Source of the DNA: Verrucomicrobiia bacterium | GTDB lineage: Bacteria; Verrucomicrobiota; Verrucomicrobiia; Verrucomicrobiales; DEV007 | Reading direction: 5' to 3' | Assembly: GCA_020439945.1 (NCBI GenBank) | Contig: JAGRPB010000030.1 | Coordinates: 1 to 39,235 of the forward strand | DNA: 39,235 nt | Part shown: one piece after another, positions 1 through 8,306 of the stretch | Position numbering within the stretch: position 1 is the first letter of the stretch | How the letters are laid out: every line of letters begins with the position of its first letter | Notes under the pieces: generated by a model | Told to the model about the DNA's origin: nothing | What the model saw: the letters and a program-made list of their open reading frames with translations, nothing else | Database searches by the model: none | Position numbers and translations under genes: made by a program

Positions 1-2
1 CT

Positions 3-353
3 TCACCCCTCGAATTGATCGACTACGAACTCGATCACCACGGCGGCGCCCGCGGCGAAGTCGCCTGTCACGCCAAGATCGCCATCGACGGCGAGGAGCG
101 CGCCATCAGCGGCGTCGGGAACGGTCCGATCAATGCCTTCGTGCATGCCATGGAAAACGGCGGACTGAAGGACTGTTCGGTCTCCGACTACCGGTCGCAC
201 GCCGTGCGCGGTGGATCGGATGCCGATTCTGCGGCCTACATTCTCCTCCAGCGCAGCGACGACAATCGCCTCGTCTGGGGCTGCGGCGTCGATCCCTCCA
301 TCGAGATGGCCGGTCTGAAAGCACTCGTCAGCGCCTGGAATCTGGCGCGGTAG
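3..353 (+). CDS. leuA: 2-isopropylmalate synthase, C-terminal fragment (5' end outside window)
   Basis: Open reading frame entering from the left edge and ending in TAG at 351-353; only about the last 116 residues are present. They look like the LeuA C-terminal regulatory (dimer) domain: a beta-strand-rich stretch with DYELDHHGG near the start, then GNGPINAF (the conserved GxGPVDA element of LeuA and citramalate synthases), and late GSDADSAAYI, matching the GxGxDxDIxxAS element that ends this domain. LeuA condenses acetyl-CoA with 2-oxoisovalerate, the first step committed to leucine; in known enzymes this domain binds leucine for feedback inhibition. The catalytic barrel lies outside the window, so citramalate synthase cannot be fully excluded. 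A TTG at 15 is in frame but is not a plausible start. Confidence 0.85.
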   Translation, partial: SPLELIDYELDHHGGARGEVACHAKIAIDGEERAISGVGNGPINAFVHAMENGGLKDCSVSDYRSHAVRGGSDADSAAYILLQRSDDNRLVWGCGVDPSIEMAGLKALVSAWNLAR

Positions 354-417
354 GCCGACTACGGTCCCGCATTTCCAAGAGTATTACCCGGTGTTCCGAC
401 TTCTTCTGGCCGTTTCC

Positions 418-445
418 TTTACACGTCCGCCGGGCTCTCTAAGAT
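418..445 (+). promoter_or_regulatory. Candidate sigma70-type promoter for recJ, possibly giving a leaderless mRNA
   Basis: TTTACA (418-423) and TAAGAT (440-445) are separated by 16 bp; each differs from consensus at one or two positions. Transcription would start about 7 bp downstream, at or next to the ATG at 452, and no Shine-Dalgarno sequence is visible there. Assigned by eye only. Confidence 0.4.
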
Positions 446-451
446 AGTCTG

Positions 452-2158
452 ATGCCTGCGCGGGCCAAATGGGTGATCGAAGACGCACCGCCCGAATCCG
501 AGGTGGCCGAATTGGCCGCCGGATTCGGCGTGGCTCCGATCATCGTGTCGCTCGCGATGCAACGCGGCTACTCCGATCGCGATTCCCTCGCCCAATTTTT
601 TTACCCGCGGCTCAAGGATCTCACGGACCCGTTTCTACTTCCCAACATGCTCGCCGCAGTGGCTCGCATCGCCGACGCGGTCAGCGTTGGCGAGACGATT
701 TTGCTCTATGGCGACTACGATGTCGACGGCGTCAGCTCACTGGCGCTGCTGAAAAAGCTGCTTCGCTCCTACGGCGTCGAAGCCCGGACCTTTCTGCCGC
801 AGCGTACCGAGGAGGGCTACGGTCTCAGCCGCGAAGGACTCGAAAAATGCCTCGATGAAGGGGAGACGCCGACCCTAGTCATCGCGGCGGACTGCGGCAC
901 CAATTCCAGCGCCGAGGCCGATCTGCTCCGGGAGCGCGGGATCGATCTCATCATCCTCGACCACCACGAACCGGCCGAGGATGGCGTGGCCGATTGTGTC
1001 GCCGTGGTGAATCCCAAACTGGGCGACGAGTACCACTACCTCTGCACCGGCGGCGTCGTTTTCAAAGTGGCTCACGCGCTTTTGAAATACCGGCCGAATC
1101 CCGCCTTCGACCTTCGTTCACATCTCGATCTGGTGGCCTTGGCGACGGTGGCGGACATCGTTCCGCTGATCGGCGAAAACCGCATCTTCGTTCGGCGGGG
1201 TCTCACCGAAATCGATCGGACCGCCAACCTCGGCATCCACGCGCTGAAGGCGGTCGCCGGTAGCGGATCCCCCACCCGAGCCCACGACATCGGCTTCAAG
1301 CTCGGTCCGCGCCTCAACGCCGCCGGACGGCTCGACACCGCCGAGGCCTCGCTGGAGCTGCTCCTCACCGACGACCCGAACCTTGCGCGCACGCTCGCGT
1401 CGGAACTCGACCGCCGGAACCGCGAACGCCAGACGCTGGAACAGCACACTCGCGAAGAGGCCGAGTCCCAGATCCTCACCCTCACCAACGAGGAGCGGAA
1501 CTCGGGAATCGTGGTCGGTGCCCGCGGCTGGCATCCCGGTGTGGTCGGCATCGTGGCCTCGCGGATCATGAAGCAGTATCACCGGCCGACCTTCGTGATC
1601 GGTTTTGACGAAAACGGCGTCGGAAAAGGCAGCGGGCGCAGCGTGCCGGGACTCTCGCTGATCGGCGCGATCAATGCCTGCCGCGACATCCTCGAGGCCG
1701 GCGGCGGACACGACATGGCGGCCGGACTCAGCATTCGCGAGGAAAACCTCACTGCCTTCCGGCACCGGTTTTCCGAACACATGCTCGGCGTGGCCACCAA
1801 CGGCGAGTTGCAGCCGAAACTGCGGATCAACGCCGAGATGCCTTTCAGTCAGTTGACGCTCGAGTTGCTGGATAGCTACGAAATGCTCCGTCCCTTCGGC
1901 AACAGCAACCCGCAACCAGTGTTTCTCAGTCGCCAGGTCCAGGTGCTCGCCGAGCCCCGCGTCCTGAAAGAGCGTCACCTGAAGCTGCGCCTCTCCCAGG
2001 CCGGGGTCATCCGGGACGCCATGTTTTTCAACGGGGTCGACCACGAACTGCCGCGACCTCCGTGGGACATCGCCTATACCATCGATCGCAACGAGTTCCG
2101 TGGCACCGTCTCCGTCGCCATCTCGATCCAGGGTGTGCGCAAGGCGGTCGGCAAGTAG
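452..2158 (+). CDS. recJ: Single-stranded-DNA-specific exonuclease RecJ
   Basis: 568 residues, normal for RecJ, a 5'-3' exonuclease acting on single-stranded DNA in recombinational and mismatch repair. All DHH-family landmarks are present in order: DYDVDG (88-93), DCGTN (148-152), DHHEP (170-174) and ATVADIVPL (231-239) in the catalytic DHH half with its Mn2+-binding acidic and His residues; GPRLNAAGRLD (285-295); then the DHHA1 half with GWHPGVVGIVASR (359-371), GSGRS (393-397) and GGGHDMAAG (417-425). The last ~110 residues fit the OB-type DNA-binding domain. The ATG at 452 follows a candidate promoter directly, without a visible SD. It ends 22 bp before the convergent sulfatase gene. Confidence 0.97.
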   Translation: MPARAKWVIEDAPPESEVAELAAGFGVAPIIVSLAMQRGYSDRDSLAQFFYPRLKDLTDPFLLPNMLAAVARIADAVSVGETILLYGDYDVDGVSSLALLKKLLRSYGVEARTFLPQRTEEGYGLSREGLEKCLDEGETPTLVIAADCGTNSSAEADLLRERGIDLIILDHHEPAEDGVADCVAVVNPKLGDEYHYLCTGGVVFKVAHALLKYRPNPAFDLRSHLDLVALATVADIVPLIGENRIFVRRGLTEIDRTANLGIHALKAVAGSGSPTRAHDIGFKLGPRLNAAGRLDTAEASLELLLTDDPNLARTLASELDRRNRERQTLEQHTREEAESQILTLTNEERNSGIVVGARGWHPGVVGIVASRIMKQYHRPTFVIGFDENGVGKGSGRSVPGLSLIGAINACRDILEAGGGHDMAAGLSIREENLTAFRHRFSEHMLGVATNGELQPKLRINAEMPFSQLTLELLDSYEMLRPFGNSNPQPVFLSRQVQVLAEPRVLKERHLKLRLSQAGVIRDAMFFNGVDHELPRPPWDIAYTIDRNEFRGTVSVAISIQGVRKAVGK

Positions 2159-2180
2159 ACAGGTTCTGAACTCGCTCGGC

Positions 2181-3677
2181 TCACCAGAGCACCGGCGGTT
2201 TCTCCTTCGTATTCGGATTCGGCCGTAGCGGCTTGGCATCGACCTCGCGGCGCCAGGCATCGAGCGTGGCCTTCATCTCCTTCACCTTCTCCGGATAGAG
2301 TTGCTCGAGATTGTTGTGCTCGTTGATGTCATCCGCCAGGTTGTAGAGTTCGCAGGCGCCGTCCTCCAGATCCTGGATCAGCTTCAGATCGCCGTCGCGC
2401 ATCGCGCTGGCGGGAAATCCGCCCTGGTTCGAGTAATGCGGGTAATGCCAGAAGATCGGGCCGCGCTCGAACTTCGCGAAGGGATTGCGCAGTAGTGGAA
2501 CCAGGCTCTTCCCGTCGACATGCTGTTCCGGTTTCAGGGGCAGGCCCGCCATTTCCAAAAGGGTCGGATAAAAGTCCGTGCTGATGGCCGGCACATTGCA
2601 GCGGGTTCCGGGAGGCGTTTTCCCGGGCCATCGCACGACCATGGGCTCGCGGATGCCGCCCTCATACATCCAGCCCTTTCCGCCCCTGAGCGGCAGATTC
2701 GAAGTCGGCAGGCCCTCCGAAGTCGACAGCCCACCGTTGTCCGACATGAAAACGATGGCCGTTTTCTGGGTGAGATTGAGTTCGTCCAGGCGCTTGAGGA
2801 TTTCGCCAATCGCGGTGTCGACCCCCTCGACCATCGCCGCATAGATCGCGTGATCCTGGCGGATGCGCACGTTGCGCGGTTCCTTCACATCGGGCAGCAC
2901 CTGCCGTTCGCGACCGGGATCGAAACTGCTTTTGTCATCCGCGATTCCCAGTTTCTTCGCCTTGGCTTCATATTTCGCCACCAGGTCCTTCCGCGCCTGC
3001 AGCGGCGTGTGAACGCCGTAGAACGAATGATAGAGCAGGAACGGCTCACCGCTTTTCGCCATCTGACCGAGAAAGTCCTTCGATTCTTCGGCCAGGCGAT
3101 CGGTCAGGTATTCGCCATCGGGTCCCGGCTCGAGATTCTCCACATTCTTGAAAGGCGAGAAATAGCTGCGCGGCATCCCGTTCTCGCCACCTCCCCTGTT
3201 GATGTCGAATCCCTGGTCCGTCGGCCAGTTGCCGCGCGGACCCAGGTGCCATTTCCCCGCAAAATAAGCGCGGTATCCGGCCTCCTTGAAGGCCTCCGCC
3301 AGGGTCACCTCCTCCAGCGCCATCTGGGTCTCGTAGTTGGCGGGCTCGAACTTTCCCGACCGGCGACCCGAGAAGAAATTCGTGGTGTCGGTTCGCGCCG
3401 GATATTTGCCGTTCAGAATACTGCCCCGCGTCGGTGAACAGACCTGGCAGGCGGCGTAGAAATCCGTGAAGACCGTTCCCCCGGCGGCGAGCTGGTTCAG
3501 GTTCGGCGTTTCGTAGAAGGTATCCGGATTGTTGAATCCGACATCCATGTAACCGAGATCATCAGCCAGAAAGAAAATGACGTTGAGTCGATCGTCATTT
3601 TGAGCCGACGCGCCGGGAGATCCCACGGCGAGAAACGAGAGAATAAGAGCGAGGCAGGAGACTAGCGGGGATTTCAT
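2181..3677 (-). CDS. Secreted sulfatase (arylsulfatase family S1)
   Basis: 498 residues. It begins with a Sec signal peptide (hydrophobic residues 5-19, cleavage plausible after ASA-Q near 25), so it should act in the periplasm or outside. The type I sulfatase active site is intact: Cys80 in CSPTR is the CxPxR signature that is converted to formylglycine; Asp39-Asp40 (LADDLG) and Asp313-Asn314 (MSDNGG) fit the Ca2+ site; GKWHLG (141-146), HTP (223-225) and RGGKGW (331-336) supply the other sulfate-binding residues. It hydrolyses sulfate esters; the substrate cannot be read from sequence, but family members in related bacteria act mostly on sulfated polysaccharides. It diverges from a carbohydrate acetylesterase gene 78 bp away, suggesting joint use on a decorated glycan. 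A maturase is not in the window. Confidence 0.95.
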   Translation of the reverse strand: MKSPLVSCLALILSFLAVGSPGASAQNDDRLNVIFFLADDLGYMDVGFNNPDTFYETPNLNQLAAGGTVFTDFYAACQVCSPTRGSILNGKYPARTDTTNFFSGRRSGKFEPANYETQMALEEVTLAEAFKEAGYRAYFAGKWHLGPRGNWPTDQGFDINRGGGENGMPRSYFSPFKNVENLEPGPDGEYLTDRLAEESKDFLGQMAKSGEPFLLYHSFYGVHTPLQARKDLVAKYEAKAKKLGIADDKSSFDPGRERQVLPDVKEPRNVRIRQDHAIYAAMVEGVDTAIGEILKRLDELNLTQKTAIVFMSDNGGLSTSEGLPTSNLPLRGGKGWMYEGGIREPMVVRWPGKTPPGTRCNVPAISTDFYPTLLEMAGLPLKPEQHVDGKSLVPLLRNPFAKFERGPIFWHYPHYSNQGGFPASAMRDGDLKLIQDLEDGACELYNLADDINEHNNLEQLYPEKVKEMKATLDAWRREVDAKPLRPNPNTKEKPPVLW

Positions 3678-3755
3678 CTGCCTCGGACCGTAGCAGGAAT
3701 CCGTGCCCGAAAAAATATCGGAATTGCGCCGACCCTCCGTTACTTTCAGATCTTC

Positions 3756-4532
3756 ATGAAAATCCCTTCGTTTCTGTTCCTGTTCTCTCTCGTTTTTGTC
3801 TCTGGACTGGCTGCGTCAGGCTCCATGGCCGAAGAACGTCACGTTTTCCTCCTCATCGGCCAGTCCAACATGGCGGGCAGGGCCGCGATCGAGGCGGAAG
3901 ACCAGGGCGAGATCGAAGGCGTCGAACTCTGGAACATCGGCGAGGGAAAATGGGAACTCGCCCAGGCGCCGTTCAATCGCTATTCACCGCATCGAAAGGA
4001 CATCAAGATGCAGCGCCTCAATTGCGGTCCCAGCTTCGCCAAAGCCTGGCGCGATGCCCATCCCGGAGTGAAAGTCGGCATCGTCTGTTCCGTCCGCGGC
4101 GGCACCAGCATCGAGCAGTGGGAGAAGGGCCGGCAGGAACCCTGGCCGCTATACGATACCGCTCTCGCCGCCACCCAGACCGCCCTGGCGGCGGATTCGG
4201 ACAGCAAACTGATCGGCATTCTCTGGCATCAGGGCGAGAGCAATTCCGGCGCGTCCGACGCCTATCCGGCCAAGCTGAAGGAACTCATCGCCAACTGGCG
4301 CACCGATTTCAAAAACCCGGAACTTCCCTTCGTCTTCGGTCAGATCGGCCAGTGGAATCCGAAATACGCCGCCTTCAACGAGATGATCGTGAAACAGCCG
4401 ACGGCCATTCCCCACACCGCCTGCGCCATGACCGACGACCTCACCGCCATCGACGAGGCCCACTTCGATTCCAGGAGCCAGCGCGAACTCGGCAAACGCT
4501 ACGCCAGGGCCATGCTGGAGCTGACGAAGTAG
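3756..4532 (+). CDS. Secreted SASA-family carbohydrate acetylesterase (sialate O-acetylesterase-like)
   Basis: 258 residues with a clear signal peptide (hydrophobic 4-20, cleavage near SMA-EE about residue 25). It is an SGNH-type esterase of the SASA/DUF303 group, related to CE6 acetylxylan esterases: GQSNMAGR (35-42) holds the nucleophile Ser37, GGTSIEQW (115-122) is the conserved second block, WHQGESN (157-163) the third, and DEAHFD (233-238) the Asp/His pair with His236. It should remove O-acetyl groups from sugars or polysaccharides in the periplasm; sialic acid is not necessarily the substrate. It is divergent to the sulfatase and converges with the ABC exporter gene, with a palindromic repeat between them. 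Confidence 0.9.
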   Translation: MKIPSFLFLFSLVFVSGLAASGSMAEERHVFLLIGQSNMAGRAAIEAEDQGEIEGVELWNIGEGKWELAQAPFNRYSPHRKDIKMQRLNCGPSFAKAWRDAHPGVKVGIVCSVRGGTSIEQWEKGRQEPWPLYDTALAATQTALAADSDSKLIGILWHQGESNSGASDAYPAKLKELIANWRTDFKNPELPFVFGQIGQWNPKYAAFNEMIVKQPTAIPHTACAMTDDLTAIDEAHFDSRSQRELGKRYARAMLELTK

Positions 4533-4537
4533 GGACC

Positions 4538-4580
4538 GACCTGACAGGGTTGAGTCGGAGACTCAACAGGGTTGAATCGG
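4538..4580. repeat. Palindromic/direct repeat between convergent genes
   Basis: Two near-identical 15-mers (ACAGGGTTGAGTCGG and ACAGGGTTGAATCGG) overlap a perfect dyad GTTGAGTC-GGA-GACTCAAC (4549-4567). It lies between the convergent ends of the acetylesterase and ABC exporter genes. Related sequences occur at 37421-37459, 24061-24086 and, more weakly, 33387-33412. There is no T tract. Confidence 0.6.
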
Positions 4581-4589
4581 CGGCCACCC

Positions 4590-6524
4590 TCACACGGCCA
4601 CGGTCGCATCCTCGGGCGTTTCGTGGCCATGGAACTGGAGTTGATAGAGCTGCTGGTATTCCTCGCAGCGTTCGAGCAATTCGGCATGCGGTCCCACATC
4701 AAGGACACGGCCATGTTTCATGACCACGATCTTGTCGGAATTGAGAATGGTCGAAAGCCGGTGAGCGATGGCGACGACGGTCTTGCCTTTGGCCAGCATC
4801 TCGAGGGCTTCCTGGATCTTTTTCTCCGACTCTGAATCGAGCGCCGAGGTGGCTTCGTCCAGCAGCAGCACGGGTGCGTTGCGCAGAATGGCCCGGGCGA
4901 TGGAAATACGCTGCTGCTGACCGCCGGACAGGGTGCAGCCTTTGTCACCGAGCATGGTGTCGTAGCCGAACGATTGTTCGACGATGAACTCGTGAGCGTG
5001 CGCCAGCTTCGCCGCTTCTTCGATCTCGGCCTTGGTGGCATCGAGCTTTCCGTACCTGATGTTGTTGTAGATGGTGTCGTGGAACAGGAAGGTCTCCTGA
5101 CTGACGAGCCCGATCTGGTCGCGCAGGGAACGCTGGGTGAGATCGCGGATGTCGTGCCCATCGAAGCGGATCACGCCCTCGTCGGGATCGTAGAAACGCA
5201 TTAGCAACGACATGATGGTCGACTTCCCGGCGCCGCTCTGGCCCACGAGCGCGTAGGTTTTTCCGTCCTCGATTTTGAGGGACACGTTTTGCAGCGCCGG
5301 AATGCCCTCGATGTAGGAAAAGGTGATGTTGTCGAACTCCAGTTCGCCGCGCGCGTCTTTCAGATCGATCGCATCCGGCTTGTCGGCCACTTCGGGATCG
5401 GCGTCCATGTAGGCGAACACTTTGGAGGTCGCCATGAGACATTTCTGGAGCTGAATCTGCACCCGGCTGAGCGCCTTGGCGTGCGGATAGATGCTCATCA
5501 GCGCCATGTTGAGAACGAGGAACTTCTTGGCGTCGACCTGCTCGTGCCAGGCATAGACGAGGCCGACGGCGATGCCGAGCGAGGCGACGGTTTCCACGAG
5601 CGGCCCGACGATTTCGAGCGCCTTGCTCCAGCGCATGATGTATTCGAGCATCTTGCGGCTGCCCTTGTTGAAACGCTCGCGTTCATACTCTTCGCGAGCG
5701 TGGGCTTTGACCACCCGGATGCCGGCGAAACTCTCCTGCATGGTCACCATGATGGCACCGGCTTCCTCTTCCTCACGACCGCCGGCCTTTCGCACTTTGC
5801 GGCTGATCTGAAGAACCGGCAGGATGCAGAGGGGAAACACCACCAGCGCGCCCAGGGTGTAGATGGGATCCATGTGCAGCAGCACCACCATGATCGAGAT
5901 GATCGAGACGGGGTGCTTGATGAACGCACTCGCCAGGTCGGTTCCCGCCGACGCCGCCATCCGGGTCTGATTGAAAACCGTCTGCATCAACTCGCCCTGC
6001 TTGGCGCTGTTGAAGAAAGTCTGCGACTGGCGGAGTAGCCCGGAGAAACATTCGTCCCGCAACCGGTAGAGCACCCGGTTGCCCACCCAGAGCATGCAGT
6101 ACTGGTGCAGATAGGTCAGCAGGCCGCGAGCAAGAATGAGCAGCGGCACGCACATGCAGATCGCGATGACGAACCAGATCTGCTGATCCTGCGGTACGTC
6201 CGGGCGCTGAATCTCGAAATCGTGCCAGAATGGCATGCCGTGAAACGGCTTGATCGGTTTCGAGACCTCATCGGCGGTCGGCAGCACCACGGTGAAAACC
6301 GTGCGGATGCCCAGCAGGAGAATCCCGTTGAACATCCCGGAGAGAATCCCGAACACGACCCCCATGGCGAAGCGGGTCTTGTGGGGTTTCAGGTATCCGA
6401 GGATTCGCAGATAGGGGCCCTTGGCATTCTCCACGAACTCCTTGGTCGACATCTTGGCGATGTCTTTCCCGGTGATCTTGTTCTGTTTGACCTCTTCGAG
6501 GGCCTTCGATTTGCCGACAGCCAT
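4590..6524 (-). CDS. MsbA-type ABC exporter (fused membrane and ATPase domains)
   Basis: About 644 residues from the preferred ATG at 6524. An in-frame ATG at 6662 would add 46 low-complexity residues and overlap the upstream gene by 20 bp, so it is less likely. The N-terminal half has about six hydrophobic segments (near 55-80, 115-140, 205-240 and 305-350) typical of a type IV ABC exporter membrane domain. The ATPase domain is complete: Walker A GQSGAGKS (428-435), Q-loop Gln476, signature LSGGQ (532-536), Walker B VLLLDE (552-557), D-loop SALD and switch His588. Such half-transporters dimerise and flip lipids or lipid-linked molecules; lipid A export (MsbA) is the best-known role, but the substrate is not determined here. 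It is last in a leftward run after valS, a TPR lipoprotein and a cupin gene. Confidence 0.93.
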   Translation of the reverse strand: MAVGKSKALEEVKQNKITGKDIAKMSTKEFVENAKGPYLRILGYLKPHKTRFAMGVVFGILSGMFNGILLLGIRTVFTVVLPTADEVSKPIKPFHGMPFWHDFEIQRPDVPQDQQIWFVIAICMCVPLLILARGLLTYLHQYCMLWVGNRVLYRLRDECFSGLLRQSQTFFNSAKQGELMQTVFNQTRMAASAGTDLASAFIKHPVSIISIMVVLLHMDPIYTLGALVVFPLCILPVLQISRKVRKAGGREEEEAGAIMVTMQESFAGIRVVKAHAREEYERERFNKGSRKMLEYIMRWSKALEIVGPLVETVASLGIAVGLVYAWHEQVDAKKFLVLNMALMSIYPHAKALSRVQIQLQKCLMATSKVFAYMDADPEVADKPDAIDLKDARGELEFDNITFSYIEGIPALQNVSLKIEDGKTYALVGQSGAGKSTIMSLLMRFYDPDEGVIRFDGHDIRDLTQRSLRDQIGLVSQETFLFHDTIYNNIRYGKLDATKAEIEEAAKLAHAHEFIVEQSFGYDTMLGDKGCTLSGGQQQRISIARAILRNAPVLLLDEATSALDSESEKKIQEALEMLAKGKTVVAIAHRLSTILNSDKIVVMKHGRVLDVGPHAELLERCEEYQQLYQLQFHGHETPEDATVAV

Positions 6525-6642
6525 TGCGGTCCGAAAAAAGGAAAGGGGTGGGTGGGAGCCGGATCGAATTCGCTCCCCGTTTTTGTGGATTGATACTAAA
6601 GGCGCTTCCCGAGGGGCGCAAACCTCCGATTTTTCCGCCGAA

Positions 6643-7410
6643 TCATTCGGCTGAGCCACCATTGATATAGGACTGCCACTCCGCCGGGAGCGGCGCCTGC
6701 TCCACTCCGCTGGCGATGCGGCCTTCGAAGGGCGGGTGGAACACCGTGCTGGTGCCGTAGACCATGATCACATCCTGCGAACTGCCGCAACGCAGCGCGT
6801 GAGCCACGCCGGCGGGAATGATCAGGCCGATGTTGTTGGGGCCGGGAATGTTGTCACCGTCGATGATGAAACGCATCACCCGGCGGGGCATTCCGGTGCG
6901 TTCGTCGACAAGCAGGAATTCGATGACTCCCTGGACGAAGAACATCGAATCCCACTGCTCTTCGCCATAGGGACGTGCCGCGTAGTCGGCCGGGTTTTCC
7001 ACGAAAAGCTGCTGGAAATACGCGGCGGGATCGACGCCTTCCGGAATCGACGGCGGATGAATGTGAAAGCCCTTGGCCGTGCCGGCAAACATGGTCGCGG
7101 TGGCCCATTGCCGGGGATTCAGGCCGATTTCGTGAAGCCGTCCTTCGGTGAGTCGGGTGAATTCCCCGAACCATCCGCGATGGCGCTGCTGCCAGACGCG
7201 ACGCTGAAAAATCTCCACGCCAGGAATCCAGGCGTCTTCCAGTCCGGCTTTCGGTCCCGGCGTCTCGGTGGCGATTTCGCCGGCTTCCACGCCGACGGTG
7301 CCGAGCCGGGTGGCGAGGTCCGCTTTGGCGTAGCTGCGCGTCTCCAGCTGGTCGCGAGCCGACTCGCTCAGTGCGTGCCAGAGGTCTTGGGTGGATGAAT
7401 CGCTGCTCAT
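6643..7410 (-). CDS. RmlC-like cupin protein (dTDP-4-dehydrorhamnose 3,5-epimerase-related)
   Basis: 255 residues from the ATG at 7410; an in-frame TTG at 7470 would add 20 poorly structured residues. The region around FAGTAKGFHIHPP resembles the RGxHxQ strand of RmlC epimerases, FVQGVIEFLLVD resembles their cupin strand, and PAGVAHALRC resembles the PxGxAHGF motif, so a sugar-nucleotide epimerase fold is likely. It is longer than RmlC (about 180 residues) with ~90 extra N-terminal residues and an insert around the FVENPADY segment. Equivalence to the RmlC catalytic His/Tyr pair could not be shown, so it may be a non-catalytic cupin or have another sugar substrate. Located between the TPR lipoprotein and the ABC exporter in the same direction. 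Confidence 0.65.
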   Translation of the reverse strand: MSSDSSTQDLWHALSESARDQLETRSYAKADLATRLGTVGVEAGEIATETPGPKAGLEDAWIPGVEIFQRRVWQQRHRGWFGEFTRLTEGRLHEIGLNPRQWATATMFAGTAKGFHIHPPSIPEGVDPAAYFQQLFVENPADYAARPYGEEQWDSMFFVQGVIEFLLVDERTGMPRRVMRFIIDGDNIPGPNNIGLIIPAGVAHALRCGSSQDVIMVYGTSTVFHPPFEGRIASGVEQAPLPAEWQSYINGGSAE

Positions 7411-7492
7411 GTCGGGATCTTCGGTTTCGAAAAAAGGGCGAATACTGAGCGAAGATGTGTTGCGGCGCAAATAGAGAACGCCCGAAAAAAGA

Positions 7493-8302
7493 TCAGTCCG
7501 GCTCTGTTGCCCCCTTCGTCAAACCTCCATTTGCCGGCTCCATTTCCAATTCTTCACGGAAAGGCTGCCCCGCCTCGTACAAGGCCAGACGCGATTGATA
7601 TTTTTCCAAGTGGGCAGATCCCTCCGAGTTTTTCGATTGAGTTATTGCTTCCTGCTGCCAACGGACTGCGTTTTCGAAATCTCCAGATTCGGCATACGCC
7701 GCGGCGAGAGTATCAAGCGAACCACTCTGTTTCCATTCCGTCAATTTACAGGCCCTCTTTGCATGTTCCAAAGCTGCCTCCGCGTCTCGAACCGATTCAT
7801 CGGGAAAAGTCGCAAGAAGCCAGGCGAGATTGTTATGACCTCCCGAAAAAAGAGGCGCCAGCTTCAGGCACATTTCAAAGGCTTCGCGAGCCTCATCCGG
7901 CCTTTTCAATTTCTCAAGCGCGTTGGCTCGCGCCCAATGCAGTTCGGCCTCGTCGGTGGTGTCGGAGAGCGCGTCGCCATTTGCCACTGAATTACGCTGC
8001 CAATCCTTCACAAGGGCGATCCCCGCATCGCACTCAGCAAGGGCCAGATCAGCTCGCCCCTGTTTCAAAAAGATCGCACCTCGCATGCGATGCAATTTGG
8101 GTTCCGCGGCACCTAGGCGAATAGCGATCTCGGAATATTCCAAGGCTCGATCGTAGTCACCCTGCTCGCCGAATTCCATCGCCGAAGCGGCCAGCTTCCT
8201 CGCCCGGGCCTCGTGGATCTGATGGCAACCGACCAGGAGACACAGAACCAGGCTCGCCACCGAGGCGACCATCACGCGATTTCTGCGTCGAGCGGGCGAC
8301 AT
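7493..8302 (-). CDS. TPR-repeat lipoprotein
   Basis: 269 residues from the ATG at 8302, which lies 4 bp past the valS stop codon; a second ATG at 8329 would overlap valS by 23 bp. The preferred start gives a textbook lipoprotein signal: Arg-rich n-region (MSPARRRNR), hydrophobic core, lipobox LVGC with Cys26. The rest is helical with several tetratricopeptide-like repeats, for example around GEQGDYDRALEYSEIAI, KQGRADLALAECDAGI, RPDEAREAFEMCLKLAP and ESGDFENAVRWQQEAI. TPRs mediate protein-protein contacts; the partner is unknown. The ATG position suggests translational coupling to valS. By eye its G+C content is clearly lower than that of flanking genes, which may point to relaxed selection or separate origin. 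Confidence 0.85.
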   Translation of the reverse strand: MSPARRRNRVMVASVASLVLCLLVGCHQIHEARARKLAASAMEFGEQGDYDRALEYSEIAIRLGAAEPKLHRMRGAIFLKQGRADLALAECDAGIALVKDWQRNSVANGDALSDTTDEAELHWARANALEKLKRPDEAREAFEMCLKLAPLFSGGHNNLAWLLATFPDESVRDAEAALEHAKRACKLTEWKQSGSLDTLAAAYAESGDFENAVRWQQEAITQSKNSEGSAHLEKYQSRLALYEAGQPFREELEMEPANGGLTKGATEPD

Positions 8303-8306
8303 GGAA

